Shown here piece after piece: positions 1 to 8,344 of a DNA stretch of 64,000 nucleotides (its first letter is position 1; every line of letters starts with the position of its first letter). Position numbers and translations under genes: made by a program. Under the pieces are notes generated by a model, which did not search any database, was not told the origin of the DNA, and saw only the letters and a list, made by a program, of their open reading frames with translations. Source of the stretch: Nonomuraea sp. SBT364 (GTDB lineage Bacteria; Actinomycetota; Actinomycetes; Streptosporangiales; Streptosporangiaceae); assembly GCF_001083785.1 (NCBI RefSeq), contig NZ_LAVL01000021.1:1-64000 (forward strand), written 5' to 3'.

Positions 1-87
1 TTGGTGATCAGGCCGGTGAGATATCCGTCAGGCGAGGGCGCGCAGCACTGGCTTCGCGGGCGGATATCTCACCGGCCTGATCACCAA
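1..87. repeat. 27-bp perfect inverted repeat at the window edge, with a copied segment in its loop
   Basis: Bases 1-27 are the exact reverse complement of bases 61-87, with a 33-nt spacer. Bases 25-43 are in addition an exact 19-nt direct copy of 234-252, which lies inside the LysE fragment that follows. The first 60 bases are therefore a patchwork of pieces of the neighbouring gene in both orientations. This is directly visible. A fold-back at a contig end or a real rearrangement would both explain it; I cannot separate the two. Confidence 0.85.
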
Positions 88-346
88 CCTCGGCAATCCC
101 AAGGCGGGCGTGTTCGCCGTCTCGGTACTGCCCCAGTTCGTGACCGCGAAAGGCCCGGTGTTCCTGTCGACCGTCGCCCTGGGAGCCCTGTGGGCGCTCG
201 TCAGCGCCTCCTGGTACATGTTGCTCACCTGGGCCGTCAGGCGAGGGCGCGCCCTGGTATCGCGGCCGGCCGTCCTGCGGGGGCTCAGCGTGACCACCGG
301 CGTCGTCCTGCTGGGGCTGGGCGCCGCGGTGATAGCAGGTGCCTGA
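50..346 (+). pseudogene. LysE/RhtB-family amino-acid exporter, C-terminal half
   Basis: The reading frame through 346 gives the second half of a LysE/RhtB translocator. It has the family motif GLITNLGNPKAGVF followed by a PQF motif and two hydrophobic segments ending in VVLLGLGAAVIAGA. Intact members are about 205-210 residues with six membrane segments and export amino acids or homoserine lactones. Here roughly the first 100 residues are missing and are replaced by the inverted-repeat patchwork at 1-60. A GTG at 110 could start a short open frame, but this is a truncation relic and not a working exporter. Confidence 0.75.
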
Positions 347-421
347 GGGCCGGGCCGGCATTCCCTCTTCACGCCGCTTCCCGCCGAGGCAGCGGCACGA
401 CCAGCGCGGCAATCGCGATGA

Positions 422-490
422 CGCCGTCCTGGCCGCCGCGCTCGGCACCGCCGCCGCCTTGGCCGCCCGCGACCTCGCCGACCAGGCGAG
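422..490 (+). pseudogene. Cysteine desulfurase (NifS/IscS) fragment
   Basis: The frame at 422-490 reads AVLAAALGTAAALAARDLAD. This is nearly identical to residues just after the RAGTEN motif of the complete cysteine desulfurase at 19227-20414 (matching DNA near 20004-20072). Only about 23 codons remain. The relic is fused out of frame to a sulfurtransferase relic. It suggests that a second copy of the sulfur cluster, or its ancestor, once lay here. Confidence 0.65.
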
Positions 491-682
491 CCCGGCACGA
501 TCGTGCACGTCATCACCACCGGCCCGGCCGCGCCCCTCGACCTGCCCGCCTGGTGCCCTCTGACCGGCCACAGCTACCTCGGCCCGCTCCCCAACCGCCA
601 GCAGCCCACCTATGCCCTGCGAGTCAGCGACCACCCCCGCCCGGTGGACGCCGACGCACGCCGGCGCCCCGGCAACCGCTGA
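488..682 (+). pseudogene. TusA-like sulfurtransferase, C-terminal fragment
   Basis: The frame ending at the TGA at 680-682 contains TIVHVITTGPAAPLDLPAWCPLTGHSYLG, interrupted by no stop, followed by a short hydrophilic tail. The W-C-x-x-x-G-H-x-Y/F-L pattern is typical of the last third of TusA/SirA-type persulfide carrier proteins. The N-terminal part with the CPxP catalytic motif is absent. It directly abuts the cysteine-desulfurase remnant. Family assignment is from motif recognition only. Confidence 0.5.
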
Positions 683-789
683 GGCCGCCCCTTGCCGGTG
701 GAATCGCGACACGCGGCCTGACGCCCCACCTGGAGCGCCGGGCAGACCGAAGCAGGCTGGGCAACTGGTCGTGCTGCGCCGCCTCAACG

Positions 790-1036
790 CGCTTGGACAA
801 CCGCGCGGTTGACGTCGACGTCAGTCGCCCCCACTCGGGCTCGTCCGGGTTTCGCAGCTCCCGCACACTCCCCGGGCCGAGATCGGGCAGCGCGAAAGTG
901 TAGGTGCCGATCACGTTGATGTGCCGGCGGCCGAACGGCGACAAGCGGGCGACATCCTCCTCCGCAAGCGGGTAGCCCGCCCTCTGCAGAGCACCCAAAG
1001 CCTTATCGACGTAGAAGCTGTTCCACAGCGTGACGC
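790..1036 (-). pseudogene. Tn3-family transposase, extreme C-terminus
   Basis: Read on the minus strand from about 1036, the frame gives LWNSFYVDKALGALQRAG, then EEDVARLSPFGRRHINVIG, then a YTFALPDL segment. This is the conserved final ~70 residues of Tn3-family TnpA. The catalytic domain is missing upstream. The frame runs past the expected stop into unrelated sequence, so the 3' end is also rearranged. The break at 1036 joins it to a resolvase fragment on the other strand. Confidence 0.75.
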
Positions 1037-1060
1037 TGGAGCCGCGCGCCGAGCGTCAAG

Positions 1061-1264
1061 CCGACGGTCGCCGCCGCCAGGCGCCGCGAAGCCGCTGGCA
1101 CCATGCTGCCCGGCAAGAAGACCGGCCGCCCCCGTGCGGTCGGCCCAGCCGAGCCGGCCGTGCTGCGCCACCTCGCCGACGAAGGCGTCAGCGTCACCGA
1201 GGCTGCCCGCATTCTGAAGATCTCCCGCAGCACGGCCTGCGCCGCGCTCGCCGCCAGCCGGTAG
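1061..1264 (+). pseudogene. Serine resolvase C-terminal helix-turn-helix fragment
   Basis: The frame ending at TAG 1262-1264 contains KKTGRPRAVG and then a helix-turn-helix, VTEAARILKISRSTACAAL. This matches the DNA-binding tail of Tn3-type resolvases/invertases (GRP linker plus HTH). The catalytic serine domain is absent. An ATG at 1103 could give 53 residues, but it would only be an isolated HTH. Together with the adjacent transposase end it marks the remains of a Tn3-like element. Confidence 0.6.
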
Positions 1265-1317
1265 GTCCAGGACTCCGGAGGCTCCGTCAAGGCGCGGCAG
1301 GCCGTGCGGCTGGCATG

Positions 1318-1989
1318 TCAAATGCCGGACTTAGCCGGTTCTGTCGGCATATCGGCTGGGTGGCGGAGCAACCCTGCGGCGACGGCGATGATCCAGCAGA
1401 ATCCGGCCAGCAGGGCGAGGTGCTCGAGCAGACCGGCCGGAGCGGGCCGCCAGATGCCGAGCGTGTCGAGGCGGTAGGCGATGCCGGCGGCGAAGGCGAA
1501 GATGATGACGAGAGAACCTGAGGCGCGCAGATGGCGCGCCCGGGCGCGACTGGCCGCGCCCAAGCGTCGGGCCAGGACGAAGGCGGCGCCGCTGAGGCCC
1601 GCGAACAGGGCGAGCCCTGCCGCTTGGTGAACGCCTCCGGCGGCGGTGATGCCTTCCGGCTGTCCGGGCGGGTAGCCGAGGGCGGGGTCGGTGGGCACCA
1701 GTCCAGCCACGGCCAGGCCGACGGCTGCGGTGGCGATGAGGACGGGTCCCCAGGTGGCGCCGCGGCCGGAGTGCAGGGCCCGTCGCAGGCCGATGGCGAA
1801 CAGGCCTAGGAGCAGAGCGCCGAGCAGGGAGTTGGCGGTCTGCAACCAGGCGCGCTCGCCCGTGCCGAGCTGGCTGGCGCCATGATGCCACAGGCTGTAG
1901 CCGGGACGGGTGGCGCCGTCGCCCCACAGCACTGCCGGAACCAGGACACCGGCGGCCACGCCGCAGCGCAGCGTCCATGTGATGAACAT
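1318..1989 (-). CDS. DUF998 family membrane protein
   Basis: 223 residues with about six hydrophobic helices. Early SLWHHGASQLGTG and WLQTANSLLGALL segments match the actinobacterial DUF998 family, for which I know no established biochemical role. It probably sits in the cytoplasmic membrane. The start is the ATG at 1987-1989, preceded by an AGGAGGGC-like ribosome site. It is divergent from the GbsR-type regulator at 2107, which suggests control from the shared 117-bp region. No truncation is seen. Confidence 0.75.
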   Translation of the reverse strand: MFITWTLRCGVAAGVLVPAVLWGDGATRPGYSLWHHGASQLGTGERAWLQTANSLLGALLLGLFAIGLRRALHSGRGATWGPVLIATAAVGLAVAGLVPTDPALGYPPGQPEGITAAGGVHQAAGLALFAGLSGAAFVLARRLGAASRARARHLRASGSLVIIFAFAAGIAYRLDTLGIWRPAPAGLLEHLALLAGFCWIIAVAAGLLRHPADMPTEPAKSGI

Positions 1990-2106
1990 GGGGAAAGCCC
2001 TCCTTCTCCGCGACGCGCGTCGCGGGCCGACCAGACTTCCCGGCTCACCATGTTGTTGGATACACAGATTTTAGCTCATACTGAAACTCGCGAAAAGGGG
2101 GATTCA
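1990..2106. promoter_or_regulatory. Divergent promoter region between the DUF998 gene and the regulator gene
   Basis: This 117-bp intergenic stretch contains a locally AT-rich block at about 2050-2090 (ttggatacacagattttag), unusual in this GC-rich DNA. It would suit promoters for both flanking genes. A strong ribosome site, AAGGGGG, ends 5 nt before the TTG start at 2107. No clean dyad is evident. Confidence 0.5.
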
Positions 2107-2562
2107 TTGGCCGACGACGAACAACTGTTGGAATGGGCTGAGCAGGTCGCCATGCACCTGGCACGCGATGGCGTGCCGCCGATCGCCGGGCGGATCCTGG
2201 GCTGGCTGATGGTCTGCGATCCGCCGGAGCAGTCGGCCGGCCAGATCAGCGCCGCCATCGGCGCCAGCCGCGCGTCCTTGACCATGAACCTGCGGTTGCT
2301 GACCGGCATGGGCTTCCTCACCTGGCGGACCCGGCCGGGCGATCGCACCATGTACTACCGGATGGCCGACGACGCCTGGCAGGCGGTGGTGCAGAAACAA
2401 GTGGCGGGGATCGCCTCGTTCCTCGACATCACCCGCCAGGGCCTCGAACTGGTCGGCCCCGACGACGAACGGGCCGCACGCGTCCGTCAAGCGCACAGCA
2501 CCTTCGCCTGGATGGCCAAGGTGTTCGAACAGGCCCCACCCCTGAACAAGGAGGATTCATGA
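2107..2562 (+). CDS. GbsR/MarR-type winged-helix transcriptional regulator
   Basis: 151 residues from the TTG at 2107, chosen because AAGGGGG lies just upstream; an upstream in-frame ATG at 2050 lacks such a site. The sequence has the GbsR-family layout: WAEQVAMHLARDGVPPIAGRILGWLMV, a winged helix with SAGQISAAIGASRASLTMNLRLL, a wing (RTRPGDRTMYYRM) and a C-terminal helix pair. Such proteins usually repress a neighbouring pump or enzyme in response to a small molecule. Its stop overlaps the ATG of the FAD monooxygenase by 4 bp (ATGA), so the two are translationally coupled. Confidence 0.85.
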   Translation: MADDEQLLEWAEQVAMHLARDGVPPIAGRILGWLMVCDPPEQSAGQISAAIGASRASLTMNLRLLTGMGFLTWRTRPGDRTMYYRMADDAWQAVVQKQVAGIASFLDITRQGLELVGPDDERAARVRQAHSTFAWMAKVFEQAPPLNKEDS

Positions 2563-3731
2563 CCGGTCACGCGATCGTGATCGGGGGCGGCATCGGCGGT
2601 CTGGCCGCCGCCGTCGCTCTGCGCCGCATCGGCTGGCAGGTGGATGTGCTGGAGCGCGTGCACGCCTTCGGCGAGGTGGGCGCCGGCCTGTCGCAATCGC
2701 CCAACGCGATGCGCGCCCTGGCCGAACTCGGCCTGGCCGGACAGGCCGAAGCGGCGAGCATGCCGACCTGGGCCACCCACACCATGCGCCTGCCCTCGGG
2801 TCACCACCTGATGCGCGCCCCCACCGGCCAGAACCCGCCGCTGCGCGCCTTCCGCCGGGCCGCCCTGCACCGGCTGCTCCGACAGGCGCTGCCCGAGGAC
2901 GTGGTGCACACCGGCGTCGAGGTCACCGGCCTGGCCCAGGACTCCGAGAAGGTGACCGTCACCCACGCCGCCGGTCGGCAGGACGCCGACCTGGTCGTCG
3001 GCGCCGACGGCATCCACAGCCTCACCCGCCGCCTGCTGTGGCCGCACGCTGCCGCCCCGCGCTTCCTCGGCTACACCTCCTGGCTCGGTCTGGCCGACAC
3101 CTCCGTCCCGGTGGGTGGCAGCATGACCCTGGGCCGCGGCTGCTACTTCCTCATCCACCCCGTCGCGCCGCACCAGATCTACTGGGCGCTGGGCACCACC
3201 GCCGACCAGCCCGGCCTCCGCTTCGACGACGAACTTGAGCAAGTGCGGCAACGCGTCTCCGGCTGGCACGCCCCGATCCCCGCCCTCCTGGAGGCCACAC
3301 CGCCCGAACTGGTCCGCCACCTCGACATCCACGACCTGCCCGATCTGCCTGCCTACACCAGCGGCCGGATCGCCCTGCTCGGCGACGCCGCCCACGCCAT
3401 GAGCCCTGATCGCGGCCAAGGCGCCGGCCAATCGATCGAAGACGCCGTCGTCCTGGCCGCCGCCCTCGCCGCCAACGCTTCCGTCCCCGCGGCACTGGAC
3501 GCCTACGATGCCCAGCGCCGCCCCCGTACCCAGGCCACCGCCCGCAACGCCCGCCAGGCCGGTCATCAAGTGATCAACGCCGGGCCGATCACCCACGCCT
3601 TGACCGCTCTCGCCCTTCAGCTCACTCCCTCAACACTCTGGGCGCGCCTCGCACCCCGCACGCTCGGCCCCCTATGGGACTGGACACCCCCGGCCCTGCC
3701 GACAACGCCGGACGCACTCCCCCATGGCTGA
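2559..3731 (+). CDS. FAD-dependent monooxygenase (salicylate-hydroxylase-like)
   Basis: 390 residues, normal for group A flavin monooxygenases. The N-terminal Rossmann motif is GGGIGGLAAAVALRRIGW (residues ~8-25) and the second FAD motif is ALLGDAAHAMSPDRGQG (~residue 270), with the DG motif GADGIHS near residue 147. These enzymes use NAD(P)H and O2 to hydroxylate aromatic or polyketide-like substrates. The gene is coupled to the GbsR-type regulator through an ATGA overlap. The substrate cannot be read from the sequence; a self-resistance or drug-inactivation role is one possibility (inference). Confidence 0.85.
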   Translation: MTGHAIVIGGGIGGLAAAVALRRIGWQVDVLERVHAFGEVGAGLSQSPNAMRALAELGLAGQAEAASMPTWATHTMRLPSGHHLMRAPTGQNPPLRAFRRAALHRLLRQALPEDVVHTGVEVTGLAQDSEKVTVTHAAGRQDADLVVGADGIHSLTRRLLWPHAAAPRFLGYTSWLGLADTSVPVGGSMTLGRGCYFLIHPVAPHQIYWALGTTADQPGLRFDDELEQVRQRVSGWHAPIPALLEATPPELVRHLDIHDLPDLPAYTSGRIALLGDAAHAMSPDRGQGAGQSIEDAVVLAAALAANASVPAALDAYDAQRRPRTQATARNARQAGHQVINAGPITHALTALALQLTPSTLWARLAPRTLGPLWDWTPPALPTTPDALPHG

Positions 3732-3912
3732 CTCACCGAGCCAAAGACCGCGCCGCCCCGAACCCGGAAACCGTCACCAACCAGCATGAACGCCAAGACC
3801 CCAGTGGCGGTGATCAAGCACGCGGCCCGTATCTGCCGTATTCCGGTGGCCCCCCTGACGGCCCATCCGTAAGGCTGCTACCACCAGCCGCCATTTGCGA
3901 TTGATCCGCTGG

Positions 3913-4512
3913 TCACGAATCCTGCGTGACTGCCTTCTTCTTCGACTGGCGTGGCACCGTTGCCTCTTTGTTCAGGTGTCCGTACACCGTGGACCGCGGC
4001 ACACCGAACAGGTCGGCGATCTGCTGGACCGTCTTGACGCGGGCGTCGTAGAGCTCCAGGGCAAGCGCCGCTTGGTCCTCGGTCAGCCGGGGGCGACGGC
4101 CGCCGACCCGGCCGCGGGCCCGCACCGAGGCCAACCATCCACCGTGTTCGCCACGATCAGCTCGCGCTGCGGCTCGGCCAGGACGCTCAGCATTTCGAAC
4201 ATCGCCCGGCCTTCGGTGGTCTCGGTGTCGATGCCCTGCTCAATCACGTGCATGCCGATCTTCCGCGTCCGTAGGTCCGCCCCGAGCGTCACCAGGTGCA
4301 GTACCGACCGCGACAGCCGGTCCAGGCGGGTGACCTTCAGGGTGTCGCCCTCGCGCAGCAGTTGCAGGACGAGATCGAGCTCCGGGCGGGAGGCCTTCGC
4401 GCCGGAGGCCCGGTCGAGATGGGTGTGCTCCAGATCGACGCCCGCGCGGATGAGCGCGTCGATCTGGTGATCGGGGATTTGGTCCGCGGTCGATACCCCG
4501 TGCGTGGATCGG
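3913..4512 (-). pseudogene. Serine recombinase (resolvase/invertase), frameshifted and 5'-truncated
   Basis: Two minus-strand frames together form most of a resolvase. One reads GVSTADQ, DHQIDALIRAGVD, then LKVTRLDRLSRSVLHLVTLGADL and EQGIDTETTEGRAMF. The second, after a frameshift near 4134, reads ASVRARGRVGGRRPRLTEDQAALA and a C-terminal HTH (VQQIADLFGVPRSTVYGHL). The first ~8 residues, with the YARVS motif that carries the catalytic Ser, are mostly lost at the junction with the MFS remnant near 4512. A close paralogue lies at 50194-50736. Confidence 0.8.
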
Positions 4513-5328
4513 CCACCGCAGGTTGCTGATCGCGGGCGCTGCCGTCTTCGCCGGTGTCTCACTGATCACCGCCACCACCTCCGACCCCACCCTGATGATC
4601 GTCTGGCGGGCCGTGCTCGGCATCGCCGCGGCCACCCAGATGCCCGCCACCCTCGGGCTGATCTTCTCCACGTACACCGACCCGCGCCAGCGCGGCCTCG
4701 CGGTCGGCATCTGGTCGGGCGGCATCTCCGTCGGCACCGCGCTCGGGCCGGTGATCGGCGGGGCGCTGCTGGAGGCCAACCCCGAAACCCGACGGCGGGG
4801 CGCCTCGACCTGTTCAGCGTGGCGCTGTCGCTGGCGACGCTGCTGCCGATCGTCTACGGCGTCAAGGAACTGGCCAGGCCTGACTCCCTCATCCCGGCGC
4901 TGGCTGGCATCGTGGCCGGGCTGGCGTTCGGCGCCTGGTTCATCGTGCGCCAGCTGCGCCTGAGCGAGCTGCTGCTGGACGTGCGGCTGTTCGCCAACCG
5001 CGCCGTCGGCGGCGCCCTGGGCGGCATCTACCTGCTGTTCACCCAGTACCCGCAGCTGGTGGAGGGCCTGTGGGTGCTGCCCGGCGCGGCCCTGCTGGTG
5101 GTCGCCTCCACCGCCTCGCCGGTCCTGGCCCGGCGTACCCGCCCCGGCTACCTGATCGCGGCCGGGCTGGCCATCCAACTGATCGGCTACCTGATGCTCA
5201 ACCAGGTCGGCGCCGCCGGCGGACTGCCACTGCTGGTCGCCGGCTTCACGGTGCTGTATCCGGCCGTCGCGCCGTCCATGGCGCTGACCACCAACCTGGT
5301 CGTCGGCTCGGTGCCGCCGCACCAGGCC
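4513..5328 (+). pseudogene. MFS drug-efflux transporter (DHA2/EmrB-QacA type), decayed
   Basis: Two frames make up an MFS-type pump. One (to about 4785) has TYTDPRQRGLAVGIWSGG and TALGPVIGGALLE, the motif-C region of DHA2 transporters. The second resumes at GRLDLFSVALSLATLLP and runs to NLVVGSVPPHQAG. The 5' end is cut at the resolvase junction. About 25-30 codons are missing at the frame switch near 4790, and the later helices look shortened relative to family members. The 3' end stops in the middle of the family motif at about 5328. It is not a working transporter. Confidence 0.8.
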
Positions 5329-5642
5329 GGACAGCCCCTGCACTTCGCGCCGCACGACTTCCGCCGGAACCCCTTGCCAGCATGAACATTCATGTTTGAG
5401 ATGTCCGATGCTCCGGGTCTCGCCCAAGCAACGAGGCCGGTTTCATCGAGATCATTCACAATTTGACCGAGCGCATCTCAGAAGCGCGCATCAACGGCTG
5501 GCTCGGTGAAGTCCACGGCCTTCAGGTCAGCCTCACCAAGGCCAAGGAGAAGCTTGCCAGTCTCGACCGGAGTACTGATCGCACTCGCACCGCAAGTGGA
5601 TCCGTCCACCTCGGTATGCCGCTCCGCGGCAAGCGGTCGTGA
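5329..5642 (+). pseudogene. Tyrosine recombinase/integrase remnants
   Basis: Immediately after the MFS break, 5332-5380 reads QPLHFAPHDFRR, the box II motif (HxxR) of phage-type integrases. A second in-frame piece, 5433-5642, reads EAGFIEIIHNLTERISEARINGWLGEV, then GLQVSLTKAKEKLASLD. This matches the coiled tail found at the C-terminus of actinobacterial integrases, ending at TGA 5640-5642. The middle, with the catalytic tyrosine, is missing. The 276 bases from 5643 to 5918 contain nothing I recognise. Confidence 0.6.
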
Positions 5643-5918
5643 AGGAGCCACCGCCGGCTCGGCCGTGATGGCAAAGATATTGGAGCCACTCACGCGCCCA
5701 GCCGCGAGGGCATTCGCACCCGGGCGTCTTCCACGCTGACGTGGCGCACCGCAGACCCCACGGTCAGGTAGCGCTGGTAGAACACCACTGCCCTTCTTGC
5801 CGCGCACCAGCCCTGGGCTGAGAGGTGCCCGTTCTCTTGATCGACACGTTCGTACAAGCCGCGCAGGTGATCTCGCCGCATTCTGAGGTCAGACAAACCC
5901 CCCAGAGAAAGGCGTGGC

Positions 5919-6545
5919 ATGAGGTCCTTGGCCATCGTCATCGCGGTACTCATCGTCTGGTTCGGGGCGGCTCCCGCCTCGGCCGCGGAGCCTCCCACCG
6001 TCTCAGCGGTCGAGGCGTACGAGCAGGTCAAGAAGAGCGTCGCGGACGGAGTCGGCGGGCGGCGACTGACGGGCGGAGTCACCGTCTACGACTCTGATCC
6101 GTTCTTCTTCCACGTACGCGCCTACGGAGACTCCTACTGCCTGGACAACTTCGCCAGCGGCAACGGGGCGAACAACTCGCCGGTCGGCTTCTGGATCTGC
6201 AACCGCGGCATCACCGAGCAGTGGCGGTGGCGGTACTACAGCTCCACCGCCTACTACGGATGGGAGCTCGTCAACCAGGCCTCAGGACGCTGCCTCGACT
6301 ACCCCGAATCCGCCGACGGCCAACTCGGCTGGCAGTTCAACGTCTACGACTGCAAGGACGGCGCCGCCGGCGGCCAGACCTTCAGGCTCTACAGCAATGG
6401 CTCCAGTCTCGCTCTGGCCTCTCCGGTGAGCCAGTGGTACGCCTGCCTGGACGGGTACTCCTCGCGCTGGCAAGGCAGCGGCAGCCCGGTCGGACTGTGG
6501 CGATGCGACCTGAACAACCCGAACGACTACCAGCGCTGGTACTGA
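5919..6545 (+). CDS. Secreted ricin-B-like (beta-trefoil) lectin-type protein
   Basis: 208 residues. A classical Sec signal peptide (MRSLAIVIAVLIVWFGAAPASA, cleavage near ASA-AEP) is followed by about 185 residues with repeated elements: YCLDNF..NSPVGFWICN..TEQWRWRY, RCLDYPESADG..FNVYDCKDG and ACLDGYSS..GSPVGLWRCDLNN..YQRWY. The repeating CLD...W.C...Q.W pattern is that of RICIN-type carbohydrate-binding trefoils. No catalytic domain is attached. A ribosome site (AGAGAAAGG) precedes the ATG. It is convergent with the secreted protein at 6711-7121 and shares its terminator. Confidence 0.75.
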   Translation: MRSLAIVIAVLIVWFGAAPASAAEPPTVSAVEAYEQVKKSVADGVGGRRLTGGVTVYDSDPFFFHVRAYGDSYCLDNFASGNGANNSPVGFWICNRGITEQWRWRYYSSTAYYGWELVNQASGRCLDYPESADGQLGWQFNVYDCKDGAAGGQTFRLYSNGSSLALASPVSQWYACLDGYSSRWQGSGSPVGLWRCDLNNPNDYQRWY

Positions 6546-6631
6546 CACAGCATCGTCCTGCGGCTCAGGGACTCAGGCCACGGCGGCAGAGCGCGCAACC
6601 TGTTAGCCGCTTCTACGGGAAGACGGAAGAC

Positions 6632-6660
6632 GGGAAGCCGTCCGGTCCGGACGGCTTCCC
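6632..6660. terminator. Bidirectional hairpin terminator
   Basis: A perfect 14-bp inverted repeat (6632-6645 and 6647-6660) separated by one base lies 87 bp after the lectin gene and 51 bp before the end of the convergent gene. It has no long T-run, which is normal for actinomycete terminators. Confidence 0.8.
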
Positions 6661-6710
6661 ACTGCCGGGCTGTGGCCGCCCACAGCCATACGAACGATCT
6701 GGGGCCACGG

Positions 6711-7121
6711 TCACCGGGTCACATAGACGCGGGCGTGGGTCCAGGTCGGCCAGACGTAGTCGAAGTTGGTGGTGCCGGCGTTGTACGCCTGGTAGCGGTA
6801 GCCCGGCTCGTAGGGCACGTACAGTTTGTCGGTCTGGCAGTACGTGGGTCCCCGGCCGGCCTTGGCACAGCCTTCGATCTTTTTGTAGATCTTGTTGCGG
6901 GCCCAGACGACGATCTCCGGCCGCATGATCGCCTGGGGCTTGTTGCACGTCACCATGCCGATCCCGAACATGCGCCCGCCCTCGCGGTCGAACACGACAT
7001 AGTTGCTGCACCCCTTGTACTCCCCTCCCCACGCCGAATCGGCATGGGCGGGAGCGACGGAGATGGCCATCATGGCCACCGCTGCGGCGCCGGCACCGAC
7101 TGCTTTGATTGCGTTTCTCAT
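6711..7121 (-). CDS. Small secreted protein of unknown function
   Basis: 136 residues with a signal peptide (MRNAIKAVGAGAAAVAMMAISVAPAHA-DS). The mature part of ~109 residues is rich in aromatics and has four cysteines (GCSNY, MVTCNK, GCAKAG, TYCQT), likely forming two disulfides. It ends in PTWTHARVYVTR. I do not recognise the family. It is convergent with the lectin-like gene. Like that gene it encodes an exported protein, but no functional link is shown. Confidence 0.7.
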   Translation of the reverse strand: MRNAIKAVGAGAAAVAMMAISVAPAHADSAWGGEYKGCSNYVVFDREGGRMFGIGMVTCNKPQAIMRPEIVVWARNKIYKKIEGCAKAGRGPTYCQTDKLYVPYEPGYRYQAYNAGTTNFDYVWPTWTHARVYVTR

Positions 7122-7257
7122 GGACCACGCCTTTCCATGAAGAGTTCGAGTTTCTGCGTGCGCATGTCAATGGTGCGGCGCGATCGCGGTCAGACCTTGT
7201 ACGAACGTGTCGCATCCTCGACCTGCAAGGCGTCATCGCAGGGACCGGGCACGGACC

Positions 7258-7832
7258 TTAGTCGTCGCCTTCGGCCAGCGTGGCGGCGAGTTGTTGGAGC
7301 AGGCCGGCGAGCTGCGTCCGCTCGTCCCCACTGAGCCCGGCGAGGTCGAGCGCTTCGGCCTCCCACTGAGTGGGCGCGGCCGGGTCCAGGGCGTGGCGGG
7401 CGGCGAACGCGGGCCAGCGCGGGTCGCTCGCCTTGCCCGGCGCTGCCGGCAGCCCGTACTCGAGCACTTGCTCGCGGGTGAGCGCGACCTGTTCCACGGC
7501 CAACCAGCAACCGCTGGTTCGGGCGAGCCAGTCGGTCAGGATCGCCTCGCCGCCGGCGTCGTGATCGCCGACGTAGGCCAGCACAGCCAGGCGCGGATCG
7601 GCGGCCAGGCGCTCGCGGACCCGCCGCACATAGGTCTCGCTGGAAAAGCCGCGCAGCGCCAGGACGGGCAGGCCGTAGTCGAAGCTTGCGGTAGGCCGCC
7701 GCGGTGTTCGGGATGATGCCGGTCACGGCCAGGTGGTAGAAGCACTGCCGCAGCGTCACTCCGCCCTCGTGGGCGGCGACAATCGGGCGGGCCTGTTCGA
7801 CGACCTCGGCCCACCGGATGCGGCCCGGGGTA
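7258..7832 (-). pseudogene. TOPRIM/Spo11-like protein remnant with internal deletion
   Basis: Minus strand: a 5' piece reads GRIRWAEVVEQARPIVAAHEG and then GVTLRQCFYHLAVTGIIPNT. After a frame change near 7685 a 3' piece reads GLPVLALRGFSSETYVRRV, LAVLAYVGDHDAGGEAI and ALTREQVLEYGLPAAPGKASD. The LRQ.FY.L / DxDxxGE-like layout resembles a family often found on actinobacterial mobile elements and related to the topoisomerase VI A/TOPRIM fold (assignment from pattern memory). Intact relatives are clearly longer; the segment between the pieces is deleted and the 5' end is cut at about 7832. Confidence 0.5.
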
Positions 7833-7849
7833 CATGTACCCGTTCTTCC

Positions 7850-8006
7850 CCGCAGCAGGCCACCCAGCGACATCGCCCGCGCCATCGGCATCACCCCGCG
7901 CGCCGTCACAGGCATCATCAGCGACCTGCGCGCGGCCGGCTACATCGAGGTGTCACGCGACGGCACACGCAACCGCTACGTCGCTGGACCTGTTCACCCA
8001 GCATGA
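7850..8006 (+). pseudogene. Winged-helix DNA-binding protein fragment
   Basis: The frame ending at TGA 8004-8006 contains RPPSDIARAIGITPRAVTGI followed by ISDLRAAGYIEVSRDGTRNRYV. This is a clear helix-turn-helix plus wing of the MarR/ArsR-like type used for single-domain actinobacterial regulators. The N-terminal helix and the C-terminal part are missing. A break near 7832-7850 joins it to the TOPRIM remnant. Confidence 0.6.
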
Positions 8007-8114
8007 CCTTCGCCGTGACGACGCTGGCGCTGACGGCGGTGCTGACCTCGCATCGGAGTGCCGCTGATGGGAAGCTTGGGAGGGTTCGCCCTGGTGAGGG
8101 AGAGGTGAGCAGGC

Positions 8115-8282
8115 GTGGCTGAGCATGCCGTGCTGCGCTTCCCGATTGCCGCGGACCTGGGACCGCTGCGGGATCAGGTGCGCGCTTTCGCGGCGGCCCG
8201 CGAGCAGCATCTGACCGAGATGGCCAGATTGATCGAAACGATCCGCAGACGGCGCGAGAAATCATCGAGACCGGCCTACTGA
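8115..8282 (+). pseudogene. Possible RsbW-type ATP-binding protein start, truncated
   Basis: A GTG at 8115 with an upstream GGGAGAGG begins AEHAVLRFPIAADLGPLRDQ. This resembles the first strand and helix of anti-sigma-factor-type (RsbW/SpoIIE-associated) ATPases. It then diverges into EMARLIETIRRRREKSSRPAY and stops after 55 residues. The N and G boxes needed for ATP binding are absent. The assignment is tentative; it may be only a short chance frame. Confidence 0.3.
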
Positions 8283-8344
8283 CGCATCCAGCCGCACTGC
8301 CGAGCCTGCCCGCCTCTGCGGACGCCTGACCAGCCCGCCAACGA

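Noticed and set aside
1..87. Linear-chromosome telomere hairpin
   Set aside because: The inverted repeat lies within a LysE coding fragment and is a single short stem. Actinomycete telomeres show many nested palindromes.
2487..3596. 369-codon minus-strand frame
   Set aside because: It lies antisense to the FAD monooxygenase, which has clear motifs; the minus frame is Gly/Val-rich without any.
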